From a virus, in IMG/VR virus record IMGVR_UViG_3300025864_000054, positions 1 through 23,613 of that record: a DNA stretch of 23,613 bases; one strand, written 5' to 3'. The position numbers were made by a program, and so were the translations under genes. Below the pieces are notes generated by a model. The model was not told the origin of the DNA and did not search any database. It saw only the letters and a list, made by a program, of their open reading frames with translations. Below, piece by piece: positions 7,411 through 14,915 of the stretch (position 1 is the stretch's first letter; every line of letters begins with the position of its first letter).

Positions 7411-8475
7411 GTGACTGACGAAGAGAAGAAAGTAGAACTGCTTGATGAACTGAAGAAGAGTGGGGATTTTGTTACCCGCTCGGACATGCACATTGAGCTG
7501 ATGGACGCCCTTAAAGATGTGCAGCCCGTCAGACCGAGTGCGTTTGACGCTACCACGGTTTCACAGAAAGCCATTGTTGACCGCGAGGTTGCCAACTGGT
7601 ACAGGGTTGTGCTTGGCGAGCACAAGGAATGGGAATCGACCACGACCGCAGTTGGACTTGAACTTGTGCCCTCCATCGTTTATGGTCGTATCATCGAAAA
7701 GCTGGACAATACGTTTGTCCGCAAACTCGTGACCCATTATCCGGGCGACAAGGGCGTCATTCCTGTTGAGAACCTCCAGCCGATTGCCCTCCGTATGGCA
7801 AGCCCTCGCGCTGCGACTGCTGCGGTGACGATGACCTACAATCCAATCTCCTATGCAACCGCTGGGGCAACTGCCTGGATCCTTGTGGACAACAAGCTGA
7901 TCCGCAATGCCACTATGAACCTTGTGACGTACATCGAGAACGCCATGGTTCGCGCCATTGCGCGTCTCGAACGGACTGAGTTCATCACGGGCGCGGGCGG
8001 AACTGCCTTCACTGGCCTTCGCACCGGTGCCACGAACCACGACGCAACTGCGGGCATTGATACTCTTGCAGAGCTTACCCTTGCACAGATCACCGCTGAT
8101 TACTGGGCACTGGGTGTTGATTACCGCGACAACGCGACATGGGTTATGCCTGGCTCCGTTATCGCAAAGATTCAGAGCCTGAACATCGTGGCCACGCCCC
8201 TGTTTGATCTTCCGAACAGAACCATCCTGGGCCGCCCCTTTGTCGAAGCTCCCGAAGCATTGTTCGAGTCTCCTGCCGATAAGAAGATTTACTCGTACTT
8301 CGGTGATTTCTCCTACTTCTACATGGAAGAGGACGGCCAGGTTCAATTAAAACGGAACGATCAGGGCCTTTCACTCACGACTGCCGATCAGACCGTTATC
8401 GTTGCACAGGCAGAAACCGATGGTCAGGTTGTTCTTGCCGAAGCCATCAACGCGAACGCCTACAACACTGCTTAG
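7411..8475 (+). CDS. major capsid protein, HK97 fold
   Basis: A 354-aa protein in the expected place after the protease. A charged, helical N-terminus (about residues 1-50, MTDEEKKVELLDELKK) would be a short delta-like scaffold segment removed by the prohead protease. The rest has features of HK97-fold capsids: the PSIVYGRIIEKLDN helix, GVIPVENLQPIALRMASPRA, a long spine-helix region ending in LERTEFITGAG, the TWVMPGS strand, and a C-terminal GDFSYFYMEEDGQVQLKRND before the last strands. GTG start 7411 follows AGGAGGT (7399-7405) at ideal spacing. A strong stem-loop follows the stop. Confidence 0.92.
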   Translation: MTDEEKKVELLDELKKSGDFVTRSDMHIELMDALKDVQPVRPSAFDATTVSQKAIVDREVANWYRVVLGEHKEWESTTTAVGLELVPSIVYGRIIEKLDNTFVRKLVTHYPGDKGVIPVENLQPIALRMASPRAATAAVTMTYNPISYATAGATAWILVDNKLIRNATMNLVTYIENAMVRAIARLERTEFITGAGGTAFTGLRTGATNHDATAGIDTLAELTLAQITADYWALGVDYRDNATWVMPGSVIAKIQSLNIVATPLFDLPNRTILGRPFVEAPEALFESPADKKIYSYFGDFSYFYMEEDGQVQLKRNDQGLSLTTADQTVIVAQAETDGQVVLAEAINANAYNTA

Positions 8476-8491
8476 TAACTGACGCACTATC

Positions 8492-8514
8492 GGGGGCAGC
8501 CAATAACTGCCCCC
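8492..8514 (+). other. stem-loop after the capsid gene
   Basis: GGGGGCAG (8492-8499) pairs perfectly with CTGCCCCC (8507-8514) across a 7-nt loop. There is no T-run, so it is more likely an mRNA-stabilising or processing hairpin, or a weak terminator limiting downstream transcription, than a full intrinsic terminator. A capsid gene is a natural place for differential mRNA stability. Confidence 0.6.
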
Positions 8515-8527
8515 ATCCGAGGTGAAT

Positions 8528-8710
8528 ATGAAGTATCGCGTATTGAATATGCCGGTGAACGCAGAGGGCTACAAAATGGGGGATACCGTAGAGTATGACC
8601 CCGAGGTTGCGGCTCTCTTGCTGAAGAAAGGCTACATTGAGCCCCTCGACATGGATGAGGCTAGGCAGGACAAACAACTACGGACATATCATAAAAAGGA
8701 GTACAAATGA
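8528..8710 (+). CDS. small head-region protein (60 aa)
   Basis: A 60-aa protein with MKYRVLNMPVNAEGYKMGDTVEYDPEVAALLLKKGYIEPL, a short beta/helix pattern seen in many small proteins just after capsid genes; the 'AALLLKKGYIEPL' part resembles head-closure accessory proteins, but I cannot name a family. ATG 8528 follows GAGGTG closely; GTG at 8522 is a possible alternative. The stop overlaps the next gene as ATGA, so the two are coupled. Role probably in head assembly or decoration. Confidence 0.65.
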   Translation: MKYRVLNMPVNAEGYKMGDTVEYDPEVAALLLKKGYIEPLDMDEARQDKQLRTYHKKEYK

Positions 8711-9312
8711 GTTGGGAATCACTCAATGCTAAGAATGAACCCTATCTGATTCAGGACGGGGCGGGCGTGCGTGTCCAGCGGTTGCATGGCTGGCGCTATG
8801 CTTTGACTGCGGCTCAGGCCACGGCCACAACCGCCACGGCTATTCATGCCGCCATTACACAGCAAGACGGTGTAGCACAGACCATTACCACGAACATCAC
8901 ACAACCGACCTGTCCTCGCTGCCTTTCTGTCACGGGCGGGCATGCTGATTGTGCGGGCGTAGTCACGATCACGGGAACCAACATTAATGGAGATGTTATT
9001 ACCGAGTCAATCACACAGAATGGCGTAGCAAAAGTGTTGGGTGCCAAGGCGTTCAAGTCTGTCACAAAGCTTGCCATTCCTGCGCGTTCATCTGCCAACG
9101 TCCCCACGGTTACCATTGGGGATTCAGACATCCTCGGGCTGCCGCTCATGCTTACTGCTGCAACCGACGTTCTGACCTGCTCAATCAATGGAACACTGGA
9201 AACGGTTGCGGGCGTATCGGTCAGTTCAACAGTTATCTGCTCAAACACGGTCGATCCCACGGGCGCACTCGCGGGCACCATCGTCATCTTCACGGGCGTC
9301 GTTTATTCATAA
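8707..9312 (+). CDS. predicted virion protein, beta-rich (201 aa)
   Basis: A Thr/Ala/Val/Ile-rich protein dominated by short beta-strand patterns, with a CPRCLSVTGGHADCAG segment and a repeat-like motif 'TITGTNINGDVITESI' typical of phage structural proteins made of stacked beta strands. It follows the capsid gene and precedes the head-tail connector, which favours a head decoration or stabilising protein. AAAGGAG (8696-8702) precedes the ATG. The cysteines could form disulfides or bind metal. Family not recognised; the structural role is inferred from position and composition. Confidence 0.65.
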   Translation: MSWESLNAKNEPYLIQDGAGVRVQRLHGWRYALTAAQATATTATAIHAAITQQDGVAQTITTNITQPTCPRCLSVTGGHADCAGVVTITGTNINGDVITESITQNGVAKVLGAKAFKSVTKLAIPARSSANVPTVTIGDSDILGLPLMLTAATDVLTCSINGTLETVAGVSVSSTVICSNTVDPTGALAGTIVIFTGVVYS

Positions 9313-9321
9313 GGAGTTGCT

Positions 9322-10101
9322 ATGCCGTCAGCGCTGAAGGCTATTACTTCATTCACGTTTGCAGGACTTTCGCCGGCTGTTGTTGGCACGGTCAATGAAG
9401 TAACTCACACCATTAGCGCTACCGTGCCTTATGGAACCTCCGTGACGGCACTGGTACCCACCATCGTCCAGACAGGCACCTCGGTTGCACCGCTGTCTGG
9501 CGTGGCCCAGGACTTTACTGTGCCTGTTACCTATGTCGTCACGGGGTCCGATGCATTAACGCGGGACTACGTGGTTACAGTCATATCGAGTCTAGCCCTG
9601 TTGAAGCAATACCTGATGCTCGGGGCAGATGATGTGAGCAGGGATACGCTCATTATGGGTATGTGGAATGGGGCAATCGAAACGATAGAGAATGAGCTGG
9701 GATATACGGTCTCGCTCCATGCGATTGAATATCAGTTCGCGGGGAACATTGAAATTACCCTTCCCGAACCGGCTTACTCATCGCTCATAGTCAAGTATCG
9801 CAACGATCTGACTGACACCGCTGGAACAACGGACACAACGCTCACGGCATGGGTTGACTATTACCCCTACGCGCGGCACATTGAGCTGATATCTTATCGC
9901 TGTTCAGATCCCCGAATCATTATCACCTATGTCGGTGGCTGGCCCTCATTACCGGCCCCTCTGGAAAATGCTGCCCGCATGTTGGTTGCGTATCAGCTCC
10001 AACTTGTCACAACGGCACAACCTGGCACATTCATTGACAAGCGCATACCTGCTGACGTGACGAAGGTTTTGGAACCCTTTATGCCGCTCACGTTACCATG
10101 A
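9322..10101 (+). CDS. head-tail connector with an N-terminal Ig-like/DUF5018-type domain
   Basis: Two parts are visible. Residues 1-90 (ITSFTFAGLSP, HTISATVPYGT, SVTALVPTIVQ, TYVVTGSDALTRDYVVTV) match the repeat style of bacterial surface Ig-like domains of the DUF5018 kind. Residues about 92-259 start with LLKQYLMLGADDVSRDTLIMGMWNGAIETIENELGY, a helical head typical of gp6-like head-tail connectors, then a beta core and an ITYVGGW...AARMLVAYQLQ helix. Connectors form a ring under the portal that closes the head. An adhesive Ig-like domain fused in front is uncommon and would probably project from the neck. Confidence 0.7.
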   Translation: MPSALKAITSFTFAGLSPAVVGTVNEVTHTISATVPYGTSVTALVPTIVQTGTSVAPLSGVAQDFTVPVTYVVTGSDALTRDYVVTVISSLALLKQYLMLGADDVSRDTLIMGMWNGAIETIENELGYTVSLHAIEYQFAGNIEITLPEPAYSSLIVKYRNDLTDTAGTTDTTLTAWVDYYPYARHIELISYRCSDPRIIITYVGGWPSLPAPLENAARMLVAYQLQLVTTAQPGTFIDKRIPADVTKVLEPFMPLTLP

Positions 10102-10126
10102 ACGACATACAAAATAGGAGGGCATG

Positions 10127-11437
10127 ATGGGAATATGGCATGTTGTCGGGCAATGGTTAGTTGGCAGCGATACGACACTGCTCATCTCTGCCGCAGGTGC
10201 CGAACTTATCAATGACGCCGACGCAGCGGCACAGAGAGCAACGCTTGGTCTTGATGCCGACCTTGCAACGCTCTCATTGCCAGCAAGTACAACCATTACC
10301 GCCGCCGCTCAGACCGTTCTTGATGATACGACCGTAGTGGCCATGCTTGCAACACTGGGTGGGGCTCCTTCTGCCACTGCTGTTGTTGGCCCCGCTTCTG
10401 TCGTTACTGATGGAGGCCTTGCCGTATTTGATACTACCACGGGCAAACTCATCAAGGATGGTAGCGTTCTCGGCCCATCGGTATCGCCGGAGGGGCACCA
10501 TGTGACGGTTACCATGCCCAATATACAGAATTCTCCCTCTGGAACGCTGGGCTTGCACATTAGCAAGGACGCATTGGTTGCCACGCCAGCCGGACTCATG
10601 TTTGATATTGCAGGCTCCACTATTTGGGAAATGGGTCTTGACTCCGATACCACCGATATGGTTGTTCTTTCTACACCGACTGGAGGGCTAGTAGACCAAA
10701 TACGGGTTTCTCAGGATGCTGCCGGTGTTCCGTATATGGTGTTCGGCCCCTCCGTTGGGAGTCCATCGCACATTGCAAGGCTTAAGCTTATTACTGATAG
10801 TAATGATACGACCTGCGCAGATGCGCTCCTGCTTGAATATGGCGCCAGTGCGTCAAACACTGGCTTCATCAAGTGCTATCGCGCAGACACCGCCGAAGTT
10901 GTCTTTAAGGTCGACACTGGCAAAGCGGGTGGGGTTAAAGGACAGACAACTATTGGGAATGCAGACCCCACGGGCTACGCTTCGGATAGTGCGTTACGCA
11001 TCTCCTCTCCCAATGCTGGGACTTGCGGAATCTACCTTAACAACACTGTCGCTGGCGGCAAGGCTTACAGTATTGTTGCTTCTATTCCCGGCGTAACCAA
11101 TGGGGCGGGTTTCAGTATCGTTGATTGTGGTGTACCGGCCGTTCGTTTGGCGATAACGGGCGCGGGCAATGTCGGTATTGGAACTGGAACCCCCTTATCC
11201 GAACTCTGCGTTAATGGCGGGCTTCACGTTGGCGGAGATTCCGATGTGGGAGACAACAACTTCCTTGTAGATGGGAATTGCGCCGCCGCCCAGTTCCGCC
11301 TCTCCGCTCTCAATACCGCCCCCGCCAATGCGGGAGCTACGGGAACGCTCGGAGAAATCCGCATTACTGCCAATACGATCTATGTTTGCGCGGCAACAAA
11401 TACGTGGGTTAAGGCAGCACTCGCAACATGGGCCTAA
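10127..11437 (+). CDS. tail fibre / appendage protein
   Basis: A 436-aa glycine-, alanine- and threonine-rich protein with fibre features. The N-terminus contains INDADAAAQRATLGLDADL, a fibre-shaft or attachment motif seen in many phage fibres. The middle is repetitive beta structure. The C-terminus has AGNVGIGTGTPLSELCVNGG and ends in GEIRITANTIYVCAATNTW, a trimeric beta tip common in tail fibres and receptor-binding appendages. ATG 10127 is preferred over ATG 10124 because AGGAGG (10117-10122) lies 4 bp away. It directly follows the connector, with no tail tube or tape measure gene between. Confidence 0.8.
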   Translation: MGIWHVVGQWLVGSDTTLLISAAGAELINDADAAAQRATLGLDADLATLSLPASTTITAAAQTVLDDTTVVAMLATLGGAPSATAVVGPASVVTDGGLAVFDTTTGKLIKDGSVLGPSVSPEGHHVTVTMPNIQNSPSGTLGLHISKDALVATPAGLMFDIAGSTIWEMGLDSDTTDMVVLSTPTGGLVDQIRVSQDAAGVPYMVFGPSVGSPSHIARLKLITDSNDTTCADALLLEYGASASNTGFIKCYRADTAEVVFKVDTGKAGGVKGQTTIGNADPTGYASDSALRISSPNAGTCGIYLNNTVAGGKAYSIVASIPGVTNGAGFSIVDCGVPAVRLAITGAGNVGIGTGTPLSELCVNGGLHVGGDSDVGDNNFLVDGNCAAAQFRLSALNTAPANAGATGTLGEIRITANTIYVCAATNTWVKAALATWA

Positions 11438-11466
11438 ACCGCCCCGAACGAAGGGAGATAACGCAC

Positions 11467-11643
11467 ATGACAAAAGAACAGATGACCGAACGCTTGACCA
11501 AGCTTCAACAGGACAGACAGACATTGGCCGCCAACATTGACCAAGCAGTTGCAAGGCTGCATGCAATGGAGGGGCAGATTCAACTGCTGACCGAACTGAC
11601 TCAAGTGGAAACTCCAAAAGTCGAGGTTCCGAAGGAAGAATGA
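11467..11643 (+). CDS. small coiled-coil protein (58 aa)
   Basis: A hydrophilic, mostly helical 58-aa protein (MTKEQMTERLTKLQQDRQTL then IDQAVARLHAMEGQIQLL) with heptad-like spacing, ending in a Pro/Val/Glu tail. Small proteins of this kind are common between fibre and lysis genes in phages; some are chaperones or scaffolds of the fibre. AAGGGAG lies about 9 bp before ATG 11467. The stop overlaps the next tiny gene as ATGA. The function is not known. Confidence 0.7.
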   Translation: MTKEQMTERLTKLQQDRQTLAANIDQAVARLHAMEGQIQLLTELTQVETPKVEVPKEE

Positions 11644-11726
11644 AGTTCCCGGCATGGTTGAAGGCCCTAGCGTGGGCTATTCTGGCCGCCGTAGCAGTGG
11701 CGGATGTAATTCTTTTACTGGCCTAG
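11640..11726 (+). CDS. tiny single-pass membrane peptide (28 aa)
   Basis: A 28-codon ORF whose ATG overlaps the preceding stop (ATGA). It encodes a short basic/aromatic start (MKFPAWLKALAW) followed by a hydrophobic helix rich in Ala, Val, Ile and Leu, long enough to span a membrane once. It ends just as the AGGAGG of the next gene begins. Coupling on one side and packing on the other support it as a real gene. Position between fibre and lysis genes suggests a lysis accessory (pinholin- or spanin-like) peptide, which is inference. Confidence 0.5.
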   Translation: MKFPAWLKALAWAILAAVAVADVILLLA

Positions 11727-11736
11727 GAGGTCAACA

Positions 11737-12198
11737 ATGGACGCAAACACTCAAATCATCGTCAGAACGGAAATCGTAGGGCAGGGCACCGTTGACCCCA
11801 ACATCTACCGTGGAAAGCTCGGGAGTACAAAAGACTTCAACTTCGTACCACAGAAAGGCTGGAAGGTTGCAACGGTCTATCTGCGTCCTCTCTCGCAGAA
11901 GGAAGGAAGGACGCCAGAGTACAAGTACGGCCACCAGATTTCCACCGAACCTGGGTACTTGCTTCCCGATGGGACGCCACTCTACAATCATTCTGACGAA
12001 GGGCTTCACCTGTCCATCGGGCCCGATGGTGTGGCAAAGCTGAACACCATCAATGGCGACATAGAGCACATCCTTCGTGTCGAGTTTGTTCCTGACGGTT
12101 CAGTTCCGCCTTCCTACAATGGCCCGACGCTGGAAGAGATGGACGTGAAGGCTGAGATTGCGGCGATCAAGGCACGTTTGACGAAGGCCGGACTGTAA
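11737..12198 (+). CDS. predicted virion or surface protein (153 aa)
   Basis: The first half has the signature of short beta repeats found in bacterial surface proteins: an IVGQGTVDPNIY strand, then GSTKDFNFVPQKGWKVATVYL, where a G.G.V.P motif is followed by F.P..GW.V. The second half (PLYNHSDEGLHLSIGPDGVA, INGDIEHILRVEF) continues as beta structure, and the last 25 residues form a helix (EEMDVKAEIAAIKARLTKAGL). A strong AGGAGG (11725-11730) precedes ATG. Probably a structural or fibre-associated protein; no family recognised with certainty. Confidence 0.65.
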   Translation: MDANTQIIVRTEIVGQGTVDPNIYRGKLGSTKDFNFVPQKGWKVATVYLRPLSQKEGRTPEYKYGHQISTEPGYLLPDGTPLYNHSDEGLHLSIGPDGVAKLNTINGDIEHILRVEFVPDGSVPPSYNGPTLEEMDVKAEIAAIKARLTKAGL

Positions 12199-12238
12199 AC
12201 TTGTGGGGCGGCTGATCCCGCCAACACTGGAGGGTGAG

Positions 12239-12640
12239 ATGGGAATCGATGACGAGAAGTTCCAACATAACGCAGAACTGGTAGAGGCAAATGCCGATGC
12301 CATAGCGACGTTCAGAAAGGATATGGCAGCTTCAGAGGACAAACGGGAATCCAAATTGAACGGAATGACCGTCATCCTCAATAACGTGGTCAAGGTTCTC
12401 GATCAGATAACGTTTCGGATGGATACGCCGCAAATTGGATTGTCTGACAGGCTCAATGCGCTCGACGCAAGTCAGAAGGAGATGGCAAAACTATTGGGCG
12501 AAGTTGATGCCGTCCTCGGCCCGTTGGTTGAGCGTTCCCTACAAACGCGAAAGTATATGGACTGGATTATCGGTGGTGTTGTTGTTTACATCCTTACACG
12601 ATTGCTGCCGTACATCGGGCAGTTGCTTCAGGTGAAATAG
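12239..12640 (+). CDS. XhlA-like coiled-coil membrane protein
   Basis: A 133-aa protein with a long charged helical region (about residues 10-105) containing heptad-like patterns, then a C-terminal membrane segment WIIGGVVVYILTRLLPYIGQ and a short tail. An N-terminal coiled coil with one C-terminal transmembrane helix is the layout of XhlA/hemolysin-like lysis proteins. It sits upstream of the endolysin and the second membrane protein, in keeping with a lysis role. ATG 12239 follows GGAGGG at 12229-12234; the upstream GTG at 12203 lies across a small GC hairpin (12207-12222) and is less likely. Confidence 0.65.
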   Translation: MGIDDEKFQHNAELVEANADAIATFRKDMAASEDKRESKLNGMTVILNNVVKVLDQITFRMDTPQIGLSDRLNALDASQKEMAKLLGEVDAVLGPLVERSLQTRKYMDWIIGGVVVYILTRLLPYIGQLLQVK

Positions 12641-12665
12641 GCTCACAGAGCCAAGGGAGACTCAC

Positions 12666-13214
12666 ATGGAAGATGAAGAGTTGACGCAAAAACAGAGACA
12701 CCTAAATAAAATCAACAACGTCAATGACAGCCCTGAACTTGTGGCGGTTGTGCAGTATGATGAAGGAACGAAGGAGACCGTTTGCCTTCTGAACAACCAG
12801 ACCCTTAAGCACGGCGATGAAGTGGACTATCGCGGCAAAAAGTTTCTTGTTGGCGTTCAGGTCGAGAGCCTTGGCGAAGTTCCCGATGAGGTTGATCACG
12901 GCAAGATTGACCATGTGGTTTCATCGGAAGCATGGGATCCAAAGGAACTCACCAACGTCACGACCTCTGCTACATTCTATGGCACGAAGCCTGGCCGCAC
13001 CGTTACTGGCGCTGTTGTTAGTTTGGTCATCGGCGGTACCGTGGTCAAACAAACCTCCGACGACGCAGGAAAGGGTAGCTTCGTTGTCTGCAAGCCCGAT
13101 GAAGAAAGCGACGGTGAACCCGTTATCCTCAGACGTTGGCGCTTCGTGGTTCCCAATACCGTCTGGGGATTCAATGCTGCTCCTAAACCTGGCAGGAGAC
13201 CAGCCGACGAGTAG
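12666..13214 (+). CDS. hypothetical protein between lysis genes (182 aa)
   Basis: A charged, beta-rich protein with no motif I can assign. Visible features are an acidic/basic N-terminus (MEDEELTQKQRHLNKI), a DEVDYRGKKFLVGVQVESLG strand-rich part, and an Ig-like central region (TSATFYGTKPGRTVTGAVVSLVIGG split over two strands, then VVKQTSDDAGKGSF). The C-terminus is rich in Pro/Arg. A carboxypeptidase-regulatory-like or Ig-like fold is possible from the 'G..V.G..V.L...G' rhythm and the later D.GKG.F. It is followed two bases later by the amidase gene, suggesting co-expression. Confidence 0.6.
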   Translation: MEDEELTQKQRHLNKINNVNDSPELVAVVQYDEGTKETVCLLNNQTLKHGDEVDYRGKKFLVGVQVESLGEVPDEVDHGKIDHVVSSEAWDPKELTNVTTSATFYGTKPGRTVTGAVVSLVIGGTVVKQTSDDAGKGSFVVCKPDEESDGEPVILRRWRFVVPNTVWGFNAAPKPGRRPADE

Positions 13215-13216
13215 GG

Positions 13217-13906
13217 ATGCGAATCTATCTGTCGCCAAGCGGCCAAATCCATAACAGTTACGTTCTCGGCGGCACGAACGAGGCAGTGCAGATGGAGGGC
13301 GTCGCTAGCCGTATCAAGGCCATACTTGATACCGAGTATACCTGTGAGACCACCATGGCGACGCTCTCCCTTATCGAATTGGCTGCGCGAGCAAAAGAGG
13401 CAAAGGACAAGGGGTGCAATGTCTACCTTGCGATTCATTCCAATTCAGGCGACGGCAAGGCAACGGGGGCAATGGCGTTCTACACCCCCGCCTATGCCCT
13501 TTCTAAGACCCTGGCAACAAACATCGTCAAGGAGCTGAACATTGTATGCCCTATCGCAAATACTCGCGCCCTGCCCGTACAGGATGGGATGTTGCAGTTT
13601 GGCGGCGGCGGCATGGGAGAGATCCGTGAACCGGCAAGTCTCGGGCTTATTTCAGTACTGGCAGAGACCAATTTTCACGACAACCCGCAGACAGCGCAGT
13701 GGATTATCAACAATAAGGATACCATCGCGCGGGCATACACACGCGCGCTTGCAGACACATTTGGGATCGCAAGAAAGCCGACATTATCTCCAGCACAACA
13801 GTGGGCAATAGATCAAGGTATATTCGGTGCACCCGTCGACTGGAACGCACAAGTAACCTACAACACCCTTGCCTGGGCATTCATGAAGGCAAGAGGTAAA
13901 ATATAA
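13217..13906 (+). CDS. endolysin, N-acetylmuramoyl-L-alanine amidase (amidase_3)
   Basis: The 229-aa protein matches the zinc-dependent amidase_3 family that cuts the bond between muramic acid and L-Ala in peptidoglycan. It starts IYLSPSGQIHN, the SPS.Q..N variant of the family, with likely zinc ligands His12, Glu22 and His74 (in YLAIHSNSG) and catalytic Glu150 (in LAETNFHDN). The C-terminal ~40 residues (SPAQQWAIDQGIFGAPVDWN) form a short repeat-like helical segment that resembles a cell-wall anchoring SLH-like motif but is too short to assign. There is no signal peptide, so export depends on the neighbouring holin. Confidence 0.9.
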   Translation: MRIYLSPSGQIHNSYVLGGTNEAVQMEGVASRIKAILDTEYTCETTMATLSLIELAARAKEAKDKGCNVYLAIHSNSGDGKATGAMAFYTPAYALSKTLATNIVKELNIVCPIANTRALPVQDGMLQFGGGGMGEIREPASLGLISVLAETNFHDNPQTAQWIINNKDTIARAYTRALADTFGIARKPTLSPAQQWAIDQGIFGAPVDWNAQVTYNTLAWAFMKARGKI

Positions 13907-13916
13907 GGAGGTCCGC

Positions 13917-14357
13917 ATGCCTATTGATTGGACGCCAGTTGTCCTAGCAATCATCGCGCTCATCAGCTCGGTTATTGTCACGCTGGTCCCCGTGTTCATC
14001 ACGGCATTTATCGAAGCGCACACGGCAAAGCTTTTACAGTTGAAGGCTCTTGCAGAAAATAACGAACTCATTGCGCAGAACGCCGTCCTGCTTATTCAGC
14101 AGACGTTTGGCGCATTGGCTAACTCAGTAAAATTACAGTTAGCGTTCCAGCGGGCAAATGAGGCGCTGTTAAAGGTGGGAGTAAATCTACCCCCCGATGC
14201 CATCAGAGACCTACTCAATACCGCCGTTGGTGCAATGAAGTTGGCGTGGGGAACAGATTGGGCTGCGCTTGGCGAACCAAAGCCAGAAACCCCAATACCC
14301 GATCAACCCATTCCACAAGAAACTCCGGCGGCTCCCACTGCTGACTTGCAGGGCTAG
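13917..14357 (+). CDS. holin, phage LL-H type
   Basis: A 146-aa protein with one strongly hydrophobic N-terminal helix (about residues 8-32, VVLAIIALISSVIVTLVPV) followed by an amphipathic helical region and a proline-rich tail (PKPETPIPDQPIP). One N-terminal transmembrane helix followed by a long helical cytoplasmic domain with 'AV..L' ending is the layout of LL-H family holins. It follows the amidase, and the near-perfect TAAGGAGGT ribosome binding site (13904-13912) suggests high expression. Role: membrane permeabilisation so the endolysin can reach the wall. Confidence 0.78.
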   Translation: MPIDWTPVVLAIIALISSVIVTLVPVFITAFIEAHTAKLLQLKALAENNELIAQNAVLLIQQTFGALANSVKLQLAFQRANEALLKVGVNLPPDAIRDLLNTAVGAMKLAWGTDWAALGEPKPETPIPDQPIPQETPAAPTADLQG

Positions 14358-14612
14358 GAATAGCAGTATGCTGTTAGTGGCAGCTATCTCTGCCAAGCCA
14401 GAATGAAATTGAGGCCTTCGATTCCGCACGGCAATGCCGAAGGCCTCGTGTGAGTGCTATCTGTGCCATTAAGCACAGACGAGGAGGCGACCTTTGGAGT
14501 CACCGGTCCCCATGTCAGGACGTAGCCCCTGGCACAATTCCCCTTATACCATAAGTTGTTTATTTTTGCAACCGTTGTCATTCACAATATCTACAGAGAA
14601 GGTTGACGAATA
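14358..14612 (+). other. hairpin-rich spacer after the lysis genes
   Basis: No credible gene. It contains a run of perfect inverted repeats: AGCA/TGCT (14362-14372), TGGCAG/CTGCCA (14378-14383/14390-14395), GAGGCCTTCG/CGAAGGCCTC (14411-14420/14438-14447), TCTGTGC/GCACAGA (14460-14466/14473-14479) and weaker pairs around 14486-14520. No T-run follows the strongest stem, so it is not a classic terminator. It may end late transcription in a bidirectional way, or encode a structured RNA. A weak promoter-like TTGCAA (14566)-16 bp-TATCTA precedes the next gene. Confidence 0.5.
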
Positions 14613-14915
14613 GTGGTAGTCATCACGGTTCTGAAAGTTCCGAAAAAGCTCCTGGAGGTGTATGCTGGCGCGGATGGGATCATTCCCAGCGGGATTACCT
14701 TGACCCCAAAGGGCGACGGGTTCCGCAAGCTGGAAGTGATGATTCAGGAAAAGATGTCTCGGTATCGGACGCGTCTTGTTCTTGCCCATGAACTCTATCA
14801 TTGCTTCCAACACCTGACTGATTGTGCAATGGAAGAAAAGAACAGCAACGAAATTGACGAAGTAATGGTGGCGGCACTCGTGGAAAAGAAGCGGAGACGT
14901 CATGGTCCTGCTTGA
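14613..14915 (+). CDS. small HExxH metallopeptidase-like protein
   Basis: A 100-aa protein with LVLAHELYHCFQHL (His59-Glu60-His63), the HExxH zinc-protease motif, followed by SNEIDEVMVAALVE where an acidic residue (Glu80 or Glu83) could be the third zinc ligand. This resembles the core of ImmA/IrrE-type peptidases, but much shortened. Substrate unknown; ImmA-type enzymes usually cleave repressors. GTG 14613 follows AGAAGG (14597-14602) at about 10 bp. Its end overlaps the phosphoesterase gene by 14 bases, so the two are co-translated. Confidence 0.65.
   Translation: MVVITVLKVPKKLLEVYAGADGIIPSGITLTPKGDGFRKLEVMIQEKMSRYRTRLVLAHELYHCFQHLTDCAMEEKNSNEIDEVMVAALVEKKRRRHGPA

Noticed and set aside
7561-8346. 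Long open frame on the minus strand opposite the capsid gene
   Set aside because: Antisense shadow; no start signal or promoter on that strand.
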